Under the pieces are notes generated by a model, which searched no databases, had not been told where the DNA came from, and saw only the letters and a program-made list of their open reading frames with translations. A stretch of DNA of 32,564 nt from Lysobacterales bacterium (lineage in GTDB: Bacteria > Pseudomonadota > Gammaproteobacteria > Xanthomonadales > SZUA-36). Position 1 is the stretch's first letter. Each line of letters starts with the position of its first letter. The position numbers and the translations under genes were made by a program. Positions 8,355-16,329 of the stretch are shown here, one piece after another. The DNA is taken from contig JAOUCS010000029.1 in NCBI GenBank assembly GCA_029859645.1, forward strand, positions 1-32,564, given 5' to 3'.

Positions 8355-9467
8355 TTAGACCACTTTTGACTGCGCGACTGCCTGTTCCAGGTCAGTCAAT
8401 AAATCTGCGCAGGATTCAATGCCTACACTGAGCCTGATCAGCGACTCGGGCAGGTGTTCCTGGCCGGGCACGGCGCCGCGCCGCTCCATGGTGGATTCGA
8501 CCGAACCCAGGCTGGTGGCGTGACGGATCAGTTGCACATTGTGACAGAGGGCATCAGCCGCTCGCGCGCCGCCCACCACGTCGAAAGAGATCATGCCGCC
8601 AAAACCGCCCAGCTGCCCGGCGGCGATTTCATGCGTTGAGTGGGACTCGAGCCCAGGGTACCTTACCCGCTCGACCCAGTCCTGTGATTCCAGCCAGCAG
8701 GCAAGCCGGGCGGCCGATTCCTGGGCTTTCGCCAGGCGCAGGGCCAGTGTCCTCAAACCCCGCACTGCCAGGAATACTTCCAGTGCTCCGGGAGTGGCGC
8801 CCTTGATGACGCGGGATTTCCGCAGACCCGGAACCAGGGCTGGCTGGTTCGTCACCAGCACACCGGCCAGCAGATCCGAGTGCCCACCGATGAATTTGGT
8901 GGCGGAATGCATGGCGATATCTGCACCGAGTTGCAGCGGCTGCTGGTTTAGAGGGGTTGCAAAGGTATTGTCAACAACCATGATCGAGTCGGGCTTGCGC
9001 GGCGCTGCACAGATGGTCTTCAGGTCAGCTACAGAAAGCAGGGGATTGGAGGGTGATTCCAACCACAGCAGGTCGCCGTCGGCGCACGCTTTTACCCACC
9101 CTTCGGTGTCATCGACAGCCAGCCGGCCAAGCTGCCATAAACCCTTTGCCTCTCCGCTTCGGGCAAGCTCCGACACCCCGTGATAACAATCGTCAGGCAG
9201 GATAATTCGGGCCCCGGCAGATAACTGGTCGAAAACCGCGGCGGCAGCCGCCATGCCTGATGAATACGCGATTGCTTCACCACCTTCCAGACCGCCGACA
9301 ATCGTCTCCAGCGACTCCCAGCCCGGCGCACCGGTATCCCGGGTGTAAATCCTGTCGCCCCCCAGTGTGAAATTGGAAGCGGGCACCAGGGGTTCATTCA
9401 TCGGATCACCCGGCTGTTCCGGCCGGCCGGCAGACACCAGCCATGATTCGGGGGTTAGTTTACTCAT
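8355..9467 (-). CDS. Cys/Met-metabolism PLP enzyme (cystathionine gamma-synthase/beta-lyase family)
   Basis: 370 residues from ATG 9467, chosen because GGAGG sits about 8 nt upstream; the open frame runs back to 9566 but overlaps the preceding gene. PLP-dependent transsulfuration-family enzyme. The PLP lysine is Lys191 in MHSATKFIGGHSD; other markers are YSSGMAAAAA (68-77), WLESPSNPLL (135-144), VVDNTFATP (164-172) and a C-terminal LIRLSVGIES. The family includes cystathionine gamma-synthase, beta-lyase and gamma-lyase; the sequence alone does not separate them, so no symbol is given. The start overlaps the stop of the glycosylase gene by 8 nt, indicating translational coupling in a three-gene operon. 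Confidence 0.88.
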   Translation of the reverse strand: MSKLTPESWLVSAGRPEQPGDPMNEPLVPASNFTLGGDRIYTRDTGAPGWESLETIVGGLEGGEAIAYSSGMAAAAAVFDQLSAGARIILPDDCYHGVSELARSGEAKGLWQLGRLAVDDTEGWVKACADGDLLWLESPSNPLLSVADLKTICAAPRKPDSIMVVDNTFATPLNQQPLQLGADIAMHSATKFIGGHSDLLAGVLVTNQPALVPGLRKSRVIKGATPGALEVFLAVRGLRTLALRLAKAQESAARLACWLESQDWVERVRYPGLESHSTHEIAAGQLGGFGGMISFDVVGGARAADALCHNVQLIRHATSLGSVESTMERRGAVPGQEHLPESLIRLSVGIESCADLLTDLEQAVAQSKVV

Positions 9468-10017
9468 GGGTAAGTCCTCCGTGATGATCCATCCATGGAG
9501 GATTGAGCTGCACGATCTGAGTGAACACCGGGCAGTCTTTGCGGTGTGGGCCAGGCAGGTAACCAATCGACATCAGGAACTCCCCGGTAATTTCACCGCC
9601 GGTGAATTTGAAGGTTTTTTTGAACAACTTGACCCACTCCTCTTTTTCCAGCGGGTGATGGGCTTTGAGCCAGTGGGCAAAGCCCCCGTGGCTGTCGCGC
9701 ATCCCACGTATCACCTGTGCGTTGACGATGGCCGCATTCACCTTCAACTTGTTGCGGATGATCCGGGCGTCGGTCAGCAGGCGCTCGCGGTCCGGCTGGC
9801 TGTAATCCGCGACGCGGTCAACATCAAAATCATCGTAGGCCTCGCGAAAACCCTTTCTCTTTTTCAGGATCAGTTCCCAGTTCAGACCGGCCTGGTTGAT
9901 TTCCAGCAACAACCTTTCAAACAGCTGGCTTTCATCCTCAACCGGAAAGCCATACTCGTGATCGTGGTAAGGGCCATGCAGTTCATGTCCTTTCGCGAAC
10001 TCGCAGTAACTGCTCAC
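9460..10017 (-). CDS. tag: DNA-3-methyladenine glycosylase I
   Basis: 185 residues, GTG start, overlapping the HAD gene stop in a GTGA (4 nt). Removes 3-methyladenine from alkylated DNA, the first step of base-excision repair. Seen: YC with Cys5, YHDHEYGFPV with His18, a Glu at residue 39 in LLLEINQAGLNWELILKKR, and a C-terminal LPGPHRKDCPVF holding the second His/Cys pair of the zinc snap. In E. coli Tag the equivalent residues are Cys4, His17, Glu38, His175 and Cys179, so the key residues are all retained. Length matches the family. It is co-translated with a HAD hydrolase and a sulfur-amino-acid enzyme, a grouping with no obvious functional logic. Confidence 0.93.
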   Translation of the reverse strand: MSSYCEFAKGHELHGPYHDHEYGFPVEDESQLFERLLLEINQAGLNWELILKKRKGFREAYDDFDVDRVADYSQPDRERLLTDARIIRNKLKVNAAIVNAQVIRGMRDSHGGFAHWLKAHHPLEKEEWVKLFKKTFKFTGGEITGEFLMSIGYLPGPHRKDCPVFTQIVQLNPPWMDHHGGLTHE

Positions 10018-10757
10018 AGCTGGCCATCCTGGCTCGCTGCAACCGCCTCTGCCATCTCTGCCATTGAGTGAAAAACAACATCGGTTTGCGGTATCTCGTC
10101 GAGACTGGCAGTGGCTCCCCAGTGACCGGATTCCGACAGGCGCTGGCGGTCAATCCAGGCGGTAGCGAGGCCGAAGGACCGGGCAGGCACATGGTCGTGA
10201 AACAGGCTTTGGGCCGTGTGCAGAATGTCCCGCTTCTGAAGACCGAAGCCGTCCTCAAGCTGGTCCAGCAGGTATTGGAAGTTCGCGGGGTCCGGCTTGT
10301 AGGAACCAATGTCCTGCGCCGTATAAATGGCATCGAACTCAACCCCCAGCTTGCGGTTGGAAGCAGCAAACCCTTCGCGATGGACATTGGAGAGAATCAC
10401 CAGCCGGTAATAGTGCTTGAGATAGCGAAGCGCATCCGCGGTGTCGGGAAAGGCCGGCCAGAACGGCACCGAGTCGCCAAACGCACGATCCCATTCATCT
10501 GTAGTGCCCAGTTCGAAGTGAATGGCGATGCCGTGGTGGACCCGGGCCAGTATCTGCGGATAGGGCAAACCAGGGTTTTCTGCTTCCAGGGCGCTTTCCA
10601 GCGACGCAAAAACGGCGAGAGCGGCGGCGCGTTGAATGTCGGGCCGGCCATTGGCTGAAATGACCGGCTGCAGGGCGTCCCAGATTCCGGTTTCCCAGTC
10701 GATGAGCGTGCCGTAACAATCGAAGGTAAGAACTTTGTAGTCGCTGATTTCCCGCAA
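10014..10757 (-). CDS. HAD-superfamily hydrolase (haloacid dehalogenase type II-like)
   Basis: 247 residues from a TTG at 10757, supported by AGGAG 7 nt upstream. Motif I is FDCYGTLID with the nucleophile Asp13; the D-x-Y-G-T form is that of the haloacid dehalogenase type II branch. Motif II is ILSNVHR, motif III is the Lys in YKPDPANF, and a late HTAQSLFHDH region supplies the acidic motif IV position. The helical cap (about 20-100) is present. True substrates of such proteins are often phosphate esters rather than haloacids, so the substrate is open. First gene of the operon with tag and the PLP enzyme. Confidence 0.85.
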   Translation of the reverse strand: MREISDYKVLTFDCYGTLIDWETGIWDALQPVISANGRPDIQRAAALAVFASLESALEAENPGLPYPQILARVHHGIAIHFELGTTDEWDRAFGDSVPFWPAFPDTADALRYLKHYYRLVILSNVHREGFAASNRKLGVEFDAIYTAQDIGSYKPDPANFQYLLDQLEDGFGLQKRDILHTAQSLFHDHVPARSFGLATAWIDRQRLSESGHWGATASLDEIPQTDVVFHSMAEMAEAVAASQDGQL

Positions 10758-10932
10758 GCGCCTGCTCCTGAAACTGATACTCCAGGAAATATCTTACAGA
10801 AGGCCGGCTCGAGTACCCACTGTTTGATTCTCCCGGCCAGCCTACTCTGATTTCACCAGGCAATGGATTGAAGACTGTTCCGCGCGGCTTTCTTTGAATT
10901 GTCTCCATGAAATCAAACCACAGGGGAATCCG
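10758..10932. other. Intergenic region between divergent HAD and RHS genes
   Basis: 175 nt that should hold the promoters of both the HAD operon and the RHS gene. No clear -35/-10 pair is visible. A weak GGCCGG/CCGGCC inverted repeat lies near 10803-10840 around a long loop. An AGGGG lies just before the RHS start at 10933. Nothing else is recognisable. Confidence 0.4.
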
Positions 10933-13900
10933 ATGAAAAATCGTCGCGGATCATGGCACCGCTCTTTTCAACTATTGCTGAGCCTGTTGATACTTGGCTT
11001 CAGCCTTGATCTCAATGCACAGTTTCTCTGGCAGTTTGCAGGTAATTCCTATCCCACCAGGGGTGAGGCCGAAGCTGCTCTCAGGGCCCATCCCTCACCA
11101 CAATACCTGCAGTTCGCGGAGCCCTGGTACGAGAAAATCCTGTGGCGTGACCCGGCGACGGCCGTCTATTGGTACACGGTTTTCGATTACCAGGCCGCAA
11201 CTGATGTCGAGTTTTATGGCTACACAGTGGACAAAGAATGTGGCTTTTACGACGGTACCGATTGTAACAGCACCATCGAGGAAGCCGTGAACTCGAGCTA
11301 CCCGAACCCTTCGGCCATGTTATGCGATGTTAAGTTCGAGGTTCTCGATGAATTTGATTTCAGGGGACAACAGTGGCAAGAAGTGCTGGAACACGGTATC
11401 CGCTTCTGGGCATCCGAAAGCGCACCCATACGGGTGGATTTTCACTACAACAACGTATATACCGGAAACTGCGAGTACGGCTCTTCCGTCAACCAGACTA
11501 TTCACAGGGTTTCTCTGGCGAGCTGTACTCATGACCTGTCACCCATTTCCGGATCATATATTCACTGGAAAAACCCACCTGAATTCCCGAATGTGTGCAG
11601 CCCCAGCGGTCGTGAGCCGCCCATGTCCAACATCGCGGCCATTTCAAAACGGCTGACCAGCGTTTGCACGGCAACCGAGGGCAATCCCTGCAGCCCAATG
11701 ACAGGTAACAAGTCCCTCACTGAAACCGACTTCAGGGCCGGGCCATTCGAAATCACCCGGCATTACAATTCCAGCCTCGAGCTGGGTTCCCGTTCGATCG
11801 GCGCAGGTTGGAGCCATAATTACGACACCCGGCTGATCTCCAGTGGCGGTTACACGCTGGTAAAGCCGGATGGCAATGTCGAGGAGTTCAGCAGCGCATC
11901 AAACGGCGGCTATCGGTCAGTTACAAATCCTGGAAAAATCCTGATGATTGCCGGTGATCTCGCCCAGCTCACATACCCTGGCGGCCGCAAGGAAATCTAT
12001 CAGCTCACAGCATCCAGTGACCATGGCCAGGAGCAATTCCGGCTGATCGAGATCTACACCGCAGACCTTCCGGACCGCGCCATCACGTTGACGTATTCAG
12101 ATTCTGCCGGATTGCTGGATTCAATAACCGGCCCCTCCGGCCGGCAACTCCTTTTGGAGTATGACCTGAATGGATCGCTCAGTACGCTGCTGCTGCCGGA
12201 CGGTAAACGGATACTGTATTCACGTGACGCCAGTGGAAATCTCTCGGAAGTCACCTTCCAGGATGGCAGCAAAAGGACTTACCTGTATGAAGACTCCCGG
12301 TTACCCCATCACCTCACGGGAATAATCGATGAAAACGGAGCACGTTTCGCCACTTATCAATACGACGCATTCGGGCGGGTGACGCTCAGTGAACACGCAG
12401 CAGGCGCAAACCGCGTGACACTCAATTACCTCGAGGCTGCGATCACTGAGGTCACGGGACCACTGGGGGAAATCCGCAGCTATCAATTCGATCCTTACAA
12501 ACCGTCTTTTGACGTCAGCGATGTGAGCGATGGTGATGGTATGACCGCCTACACGCGGGATGCGAATGGCTGGCCGACCCAAAGCACCAATGCGGCAGGA
12601 CATACTGTTGAGTCGAACTACGACGAGTTCCACGAGATCAGCCGCGTGGAAGGGGCAGGCACACCCGAACAACGCACAGTCATCACCACCTGGAACAATG
12701 ATCTGAACCGGAAAATTCTCATTGAAGAAGCGGGGGTCAATACGCGCTTTGATTACGACGGGATGGGGCGTCTTGTGTCGAAATCCATGGAAGACTTGTC
12801 CAGTGGCTCCGTCCGGACCTGGAGCTATCGGTATTATCCGGATACAGACCCGGATTCGAGAGCCGGCAGACTGCGATCCATCGATGGGCCAAGAGCAGAT
12901 GTGGCAGACATCAGCACCTTCTCGTACTACTCATCAAATGACAGCCAGGGCCACTACAGAAAGGGCGATCTGCATTCGACCGTCAACGCCGCAGGGCACG
13001 TCACGGAGTATCTTGAATACGATGGCAACGGAAGACTCATCAAGCTGCGGGGCGCCAATGATGTCATCACCCTGTTCAGTTACCACGCACGAGGCTGGCT
13101 GGGCTCTCGCGCAGTTGACGGCGCATCTTCAGTGTTCCATTACGACAGAACAGGCAACCTGGTAGGAACGACTTCGTCTGACGGAGCCATGACCGCCTAC
13201 CGTTATGATGAAGCACACAGGCTGGTTGAAATCACGGACAGCCTGGGCAACCGCATCGAATATGTTCTCGATGCTCAGGGAAATCGCATAGAGGAAAACA
13301 CGTTCGATGACGGCGGCAATCTCCGCAAATACAAGTCGCGTACGTTCAATCCGCTCAACCAGTTGGAAAAACTGACTGACAGCAACGGCGACTTCATCCG
13401 TTACACCTATGACAGCCTCGGCTTGCTTTCCAGCACCCAGGATGAAAACCTGAAGATCACACGCCATGAATATGACGTGATGAACCGGTTAATCCGCTCC
13501 ATCGATCCGCTCCTGGGTGAAACCCGGGTGACGTACGACAAAAGGGGTAACCCGGTCGGGGTGACCGACCCCCTGGGTAACGTGACCCGCTATCAATATG
13601 ACGGGCTGAATAATCTCTTATCCCGGTCGAGCCCGGATACTGGAATCATGCAAAGTGATTTTGACAACGCGGGAAATCGAATCGCCACCACCGATGCCCG
13701 CGGCGTGCGGGTGACTTACCTGTACGATGAACTGAACCGGCTGACCGCCATCAACTATCCGGACAGCTCAAAAGATGTCTCCTTCAATTATGACGATGGG
13801 CCAAACGGTAAGGGGCGGCTGACCGGAATGGGCGACGAAGCGGGTTTGGTTAGCTACCAATATGATGCGCGGGGCAACCTGCTGAGTGAAAGCCGCTCGA

Positions 13901-15918
13901 TCAATGGTCGTCAGTACCTTACGAAGTATGACTACGATGCAGGTGACCGCCTGGTCCGGCTTGAATACCCCAGTGGAAAAGCCATTTCATACATTCTGGA
14001 TGACACGGGGCGAATTTCCAGCATTTATAACGAATCCCGGGCCCTTTTGAGTAACGCCCAATTTGAACCGTTTGGCCCTGTCAACTCGTTTACTTATGGG
14101 AACGGATTGAATTATTCAGCCGTTTTCAGCCCGGACCAGGAAATGACACGCCTGGAATCAGGCGCCGACCTGAGCCTGGACCTGGAATATGGTCCTGCAG
14201 GATCTATTCTGCGCATTAATGATCAGATGTTCACCTATGATCCGCTTTATCGCCTGGATGCTTTTTCCAGCGCTAATGGGACTGAACGGTTTGAGTACGA
14301 CGCCAACGACAATCGCGTGCAACACCAGGGTTTACTGAGCAACAGTTCTTATACGTACGATATAAAATCAAACCACCTGAAGACGACTGGCGAGTGGTCT
14401 GTTTCCCACGACGCTGCAGGTAACCGCACCGCAAAACTGGACCAGGCTGGAAACGGCCAATTGTACCGATTTGGAGATCATAACCGCCTGACAGAAGCGA
14501 TCGACAGATATGCCGGTGCTGGCGTCACGGCTGGACATTACCGTTATGACGGCAGAGGCCGTCGGATAGCCAAAACCGTTTCTGAGAGTGAAACCCACTA
14601 CATATATAATCTGTCCGGACAATTGATTGGCGAATATTCCACCGACGGCACCGGTGAATACCGTGAATATGTTTACCTGGAAGGTTTGCCCATTGCTGTT
14701 CTCACCAGAAGCGCCGAAACGGTTCTGCCGCCCGGTGCGGAGTTGATACTTGATAATGGTGACCCGGGCACTTCGGCAGGCGGCAACTGGCGCAGCAAAA
14801 CCGGCAAGCAACATTTTGGCCCTGACTACCTCTTTGCTGGCAAGTCTGAGGAAACATCTTATCGCTGGACCGCGAGGCCTCCAGGCGACAGGTACCGTGT
14901 TTACGCCTGGTGGGTAGACAGGAAAAATCAATCCGGGAATGTCCGCTATAACATCCGGCACGGCGCCGGTCAGTTGGATACTGTCACCAGGAGTCAAAAA
15001 ACCGGCGGCGGCCAATGGCAACTATTGGGAACCTATTTCAGCCAGGATGGCCAGGACTACGTCGAGGTCAGTTCGGACACCAGCAAGTTCACGGCCGATG
15101 CCATTCGGTGGGTTGCCTTACTCGAGCCGGTAGTAACCCTGACTGACAATACGCACTACATTCATTTTGATCATCTGGGCACTCCAGCACGGGTAACTGA
15201 CGAAGAACAGTCTGTTGTCTGGACATGGGACAGCGCACCATTTGGCGACACCCGGCCTGACGAAGACCCGGACGGCGATTCGAGCAGGTTCGTTCTGAAC
15301 TTCAGATTCCCCGGTCAATACTTCGATGCGGAGTCGGGTTTGCACTACAACTATTTCAGAAACTATGATCCCGAAACCGGACGGTATCTGGAGAGTGATC
15401 CTATTGGACTGGCTGGAGGAATGAACCCTTATTCATATGTTGGCGGAAACCCACTTTCCGGAATTGATCCTTTCGGCCTGGCGACTGTAGGATCCTGGAT
15501 AGATCCACCCCGGTTTAACCTGACCGAGGTCGGAGTATATGATTGGGAGTTGATTGCTCCAAAATTTTCGTGGTGGGGCTACGCTGATTTTATCAAGCTG
15601 CATGGACGTGCAGCCGGATTCGTGAACATCGATGTCGGTTGCAGCAATGAATGTAATGATTGGGAGATTCATGACACCATTGAGTTGGAAGCTCACGGTG
15701 ACGTTACCGTTGGCCCCAACCTGTATGCCATCTTGATTGGACTTCGATTTGGTCCGATCGCAGGCGTCGCTGGCAATGTCGCGATCGGAGGTGCTTCCTT
15801 ACTTGAGGCGGAACATCAATTTTTGAGTCTTGCCAATGAAAAAGCAGGTCCGATCATTTCCGCTGCTTTAAAGTATGGTCCAACGGGTGTTTGTTTAGGG
15901 TTATTACCCGGGTTATGA
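10933..15918 (+). CDS. RHS/YD-repeat protein with golvesin-like insert and variable C-terminal tip
   Basis: 1661 residues from ATG 10933 (AGGGG about 6 nt upstream; a TTG 39 nt earlier would bury the signal peptide). Order: signal peptide to about residue 32 (FQLLLSLLILGFSLDLNA); an N-terminal region of about 220 residues rich in aromatics and Cys; a DUF6531-like entry (SPMTGNKSLTETDF, then FEITRHYNSS); many YD repeats of the type YDxxGRL/YDxxNRL; a golvesin-like domain (about 1270-1395); the RHS core with HFDHLGTPARVTD and YFRNYDPETGRYLESDPIGL; the DPFGL boundary at 1512-1516; and a 145-residue tip. RHS proteins form a shell around a C-terminal toxin released by self-cleavage at the core. 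The Sec signal and absence of PAAR or TcB-type domains suggest export to the envelope rather than direct loading on a type VI spike. Confidence 0.92.
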   Translation: MKNRRGSWHRSFQLLLSLLILGFSLDLNAQFLWQFAGNSYPTRGEAEAALRAHPSPQYLQFAEPWYEKILWRDPATAVYWYTVFDYQAATDVEFYGYTVDKECGFYDGTDCNSTIEEAVNSSYPNPSAMLCDVKFEVLDEFDFRGQQWQEVLEHGIRFWASESAPIRVDFHYNNVYTGNCEYGSSVNQTIHRVSLASCTHDLSPISGSYIHWKNPPEFPNVCSPSGREPPMSNIAAISKRLTSVCTATEGNPCSPMTGNKSLTETDFRAGPFEITRHYNSSLELGSRSIGAGWSHNYDTRLISSGGYTLVKPDGNVEEFSSASNGGYRSVTNPGKILMIAGDLAQLTYPGGRKEIYQLTASSDHGQEQFRLIEIYTADLPDRAITLTYSDSAGLLDSITGPSGRQLLLEYDLNGSLSTLLLPDGKRILYSRDASGNLSEVTFQDGSKRTYLYEDSRLPHHLTGIIDENGARFATYQYDAFGRVTLSEHAAGANRVTLNYLEAAITEVTGPLGEIRSYQFDPYKPSFDVSDVSDGDGMTAYTRDANGWPTQSTNAAGHTVESNYDEFHEISRVEGAGTPEQRTVITTWNNDLNRKILIEEAGVNTRFDYDGMGRLVSKSMEDLSSGSVRTWSYRYYPDTDPDSRAGRLRSIDGPRADVADISTFSYYSSNDSQGHYRKGDLHSTVNAAGHVTEYLEYDGNGRLIKLRGANDVITLFSYHARGWLGSRAVDGASSVFHYDRTGNLVGTTSSDGAMTAYRYDEAHRLVEITDSLGNRIEYVLDAQGNRIEENTFDDGGNLRKYKSRTFNPLNQLEKLTDSNGDFIRYTYDSLGLLSSTQDENLKITRHEYDVMNRLIRSIDPLLGETRVTYDKRGNPVGVTDPLGNVTRYQYDGLNNLLSRSSPDTGIMQSDFDNAGNRIATTDARGVRVTYLYDELNRLTAINYPDSSKDVSFNYDDGPNGKGRLTGMGDEAGLVSYQYDARGNLLSESRSINGRQYLTKYDYDAGDRLVRLEYPSGKAISYILDDTGRISSIYNESRALLSNAQFEPFGPVNSFTYGNGLNYSAVFSPDQEMTRLESGADLSLDLEYGPAGSILRINDQMFTYDPLYRLDAFSSANGTERFEYDANDNRVQHQGLLSNSSYTYDIKSNHLKTTGEWSVSHDAAGNRTAKLDQAGNGQLYRFGDHNRLTEAIDRYAGAGVTAGHYRYDGRGRRIAKTVSESETHYIYNLSGQLIGEYSTDGTGEYREYVYLEGLPIAVLTRSAETVLPPGAELILDNGDPGTSAGGNWRSKTGKQHFGPDYLFAGKSEETSYRWTARPPGDRYRVYAWWVDRKNQSGNVRYNIRHGAGQLDTVTRSQKTGGGQWQLLGTYFSQDGQDYVEVSSDTSKFTADAIRWVALLEPVVTLTDNTHYIHFDHLGTPARVTDEEQSVVWTWDSAPFGDTRPDEDPDGDSSRFVLNFRFPGQYFDAESGLHYNYFRNYDPETGRYLESDPIGLAGGMNPYSYVGGNPLSGIDPFGLATVGSWIDPPRFNLTEVGVYDWELIAPKFSWWGYADFIKLHGRAAGFVNIDVGCSNECNDWEIHDTIELEAHGDVTVGPNLYAILIGLRFGPIAGVAGNVAIGGASLLEAEHQFLSLANEKAGPIISAALKYGPTGVCLGLLPGL
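12050..14700 (+). repeat. YD-repeat array inside the RHS gene
   Basis: Within the RHS gene, degenerate repeats of about 20-22 codons recur, with cores such as YDAFGRV, YDGMGRLV, YDEAHRLVEI, YDSLGLLSS, YDVMNRLIR, YDGLNNLLS, YDELNRLTA, YDARGNLLS, YDDTGR-like variants and YDGRGRRIA. They are protein-level repeats; the DNA has diverged too far for simple recombination. Known RHS structures use these to build a beta-strand shell around the C-terminal effector. Boundaries given are approximate. Confidence 0.85.
14740..15117 (+). other. Golvesin-like (carbohydrate-binding type) domain inserted in RHS protein
   Basis: About 126 codons between the last YD repeats and the RHS core. Signature elements: ELILDNGDPGTSAGGNW at the start, HFGPDYLFAG, a WTARPPGDRYRVYAWWVD strand pair, GGGQWQLLGTYF, and a final FTADAIRWVAL. 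These match the order of the golvesin/Xly C-terminal-like beta-sandwich found in secreted hydrolases and thought to bind polysaccharide. Its presence inside an RHS shell gene is unusual. Function in this setting (surface or glycan attachment) is inference. Confidence 0.7.
15481..15915 (+). other. Variable RHS C-terminal tip, candidate toxin domain
   Basis: The 145 codons after DPFGL, where RHS proteins carry their polymorphic effector. Seen: ATVGSWIDPPRFNLTEVG, an aromatic patch (FSWWGYADF), a possible disulfide or metal pair (CSNEC), then hydrophobic, glycine-rich stretches (GPNLYAILIGLRFGPIAG, VAGNVAIGGASLLEAE) and a terminal GPTGVCLGLLPGL. I recognise no nuclease, deaminase, NADase or peptidase motif. 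The hydrophobic character suggests membrane insertion. Three 60-nt samples counted by hand here are 45-48% G+C, against 57% in a sample of the YD region and 68% in a sample downstream, as expected for an exchanged tip. Confidence 0.6.
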
Positions 15919-16229
15919 GTCAGATGCAGACGAAAAGTAACTGTCCAAATTGCCACAATTACACATTCCCTATGTGGATCAAGGTCTTCGCGATGTGGCC
16001 ATTCATGGCCCGATGTAAGAACTGCGGTTGTAAAGTACGTTTAAAAATTCCGCGCTGGCAGAATATTCTCTTCCAAATCCTGGGACAACTGGCTTTCTGG
16101 AGCATCCTGCTGGCAGGATTAACTGCCGGTGGCGGAAACATCCTCGTCGCCGCATCGGCGGGCGCGGTCATTGCACTATTGATTGCGATAGCCCCTGGAA
16201 TATTTGCGGGACTCGAAGCAACCCAGTGA
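15915..16229 (+). CDS. Small zinc-ribbon membrane protein, candidate immunity protein for the RHS tip
   Basis: 104 residues from the ATG in an ATGA overlap with the RHS stop (15915-15918). N-terminal half has two Cys pairs, CPNC and CKNC, 19 residues apart, plus an extra Cys, consistent with a zinc ribbon; the spacer is aromatic (MWIKVFAMWPFMA). The C-terminal half holds two hydrophobic helices (about residues 53-70 and 74-96). The tight coupling to a polymorphic RHS tip is the usual position of a cognate immunity gene. Membrane location would suit a toxin acting on or through the inner membrane. The family is not recognised by me; the immunity role is inferred from position only. Confidence 0.6.
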   Translation: MSQMQTKSNCPNCHNYTFPMWIKVFAMWPFMARCKNCGCKVRLKIPRWQNILFQILGQLAFWSILLAGLTAGGGNILVAASAGAVIALLIAIAPGIFAGLEATQ

Positions 16230-16329
16230 CGGATTAAGCAATAGGGATTTATCACTGAGATCGCCCTTGAGCTGGCAGGCGTTGTATCATGCACTCGCGT
16301 ATTGATACTGAATTTCAGGGGGTTCGTTT

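Noticed and set aside
9367-10071. 234-codon plus-strand frame opposite tag and the PLP enzyme
   Set aside because: Antisense to two well-supported overlapping genes; no recognisable protein features.
10803-10840. GGCCGG/CCGGCC inverted repeat as a terminator or operator
   Set aside because: Only 6 bp with a loop of over 20 nt and no T run; likely chance in GC-rich DNA.
10933-15918. RHS gene as a type VI or Tc-toxin component
   Set aside because: No PAAR domain, TcB-type beta-propeller or neighbouring type VI genes are visible, and the protein has a Sec signal peptide.
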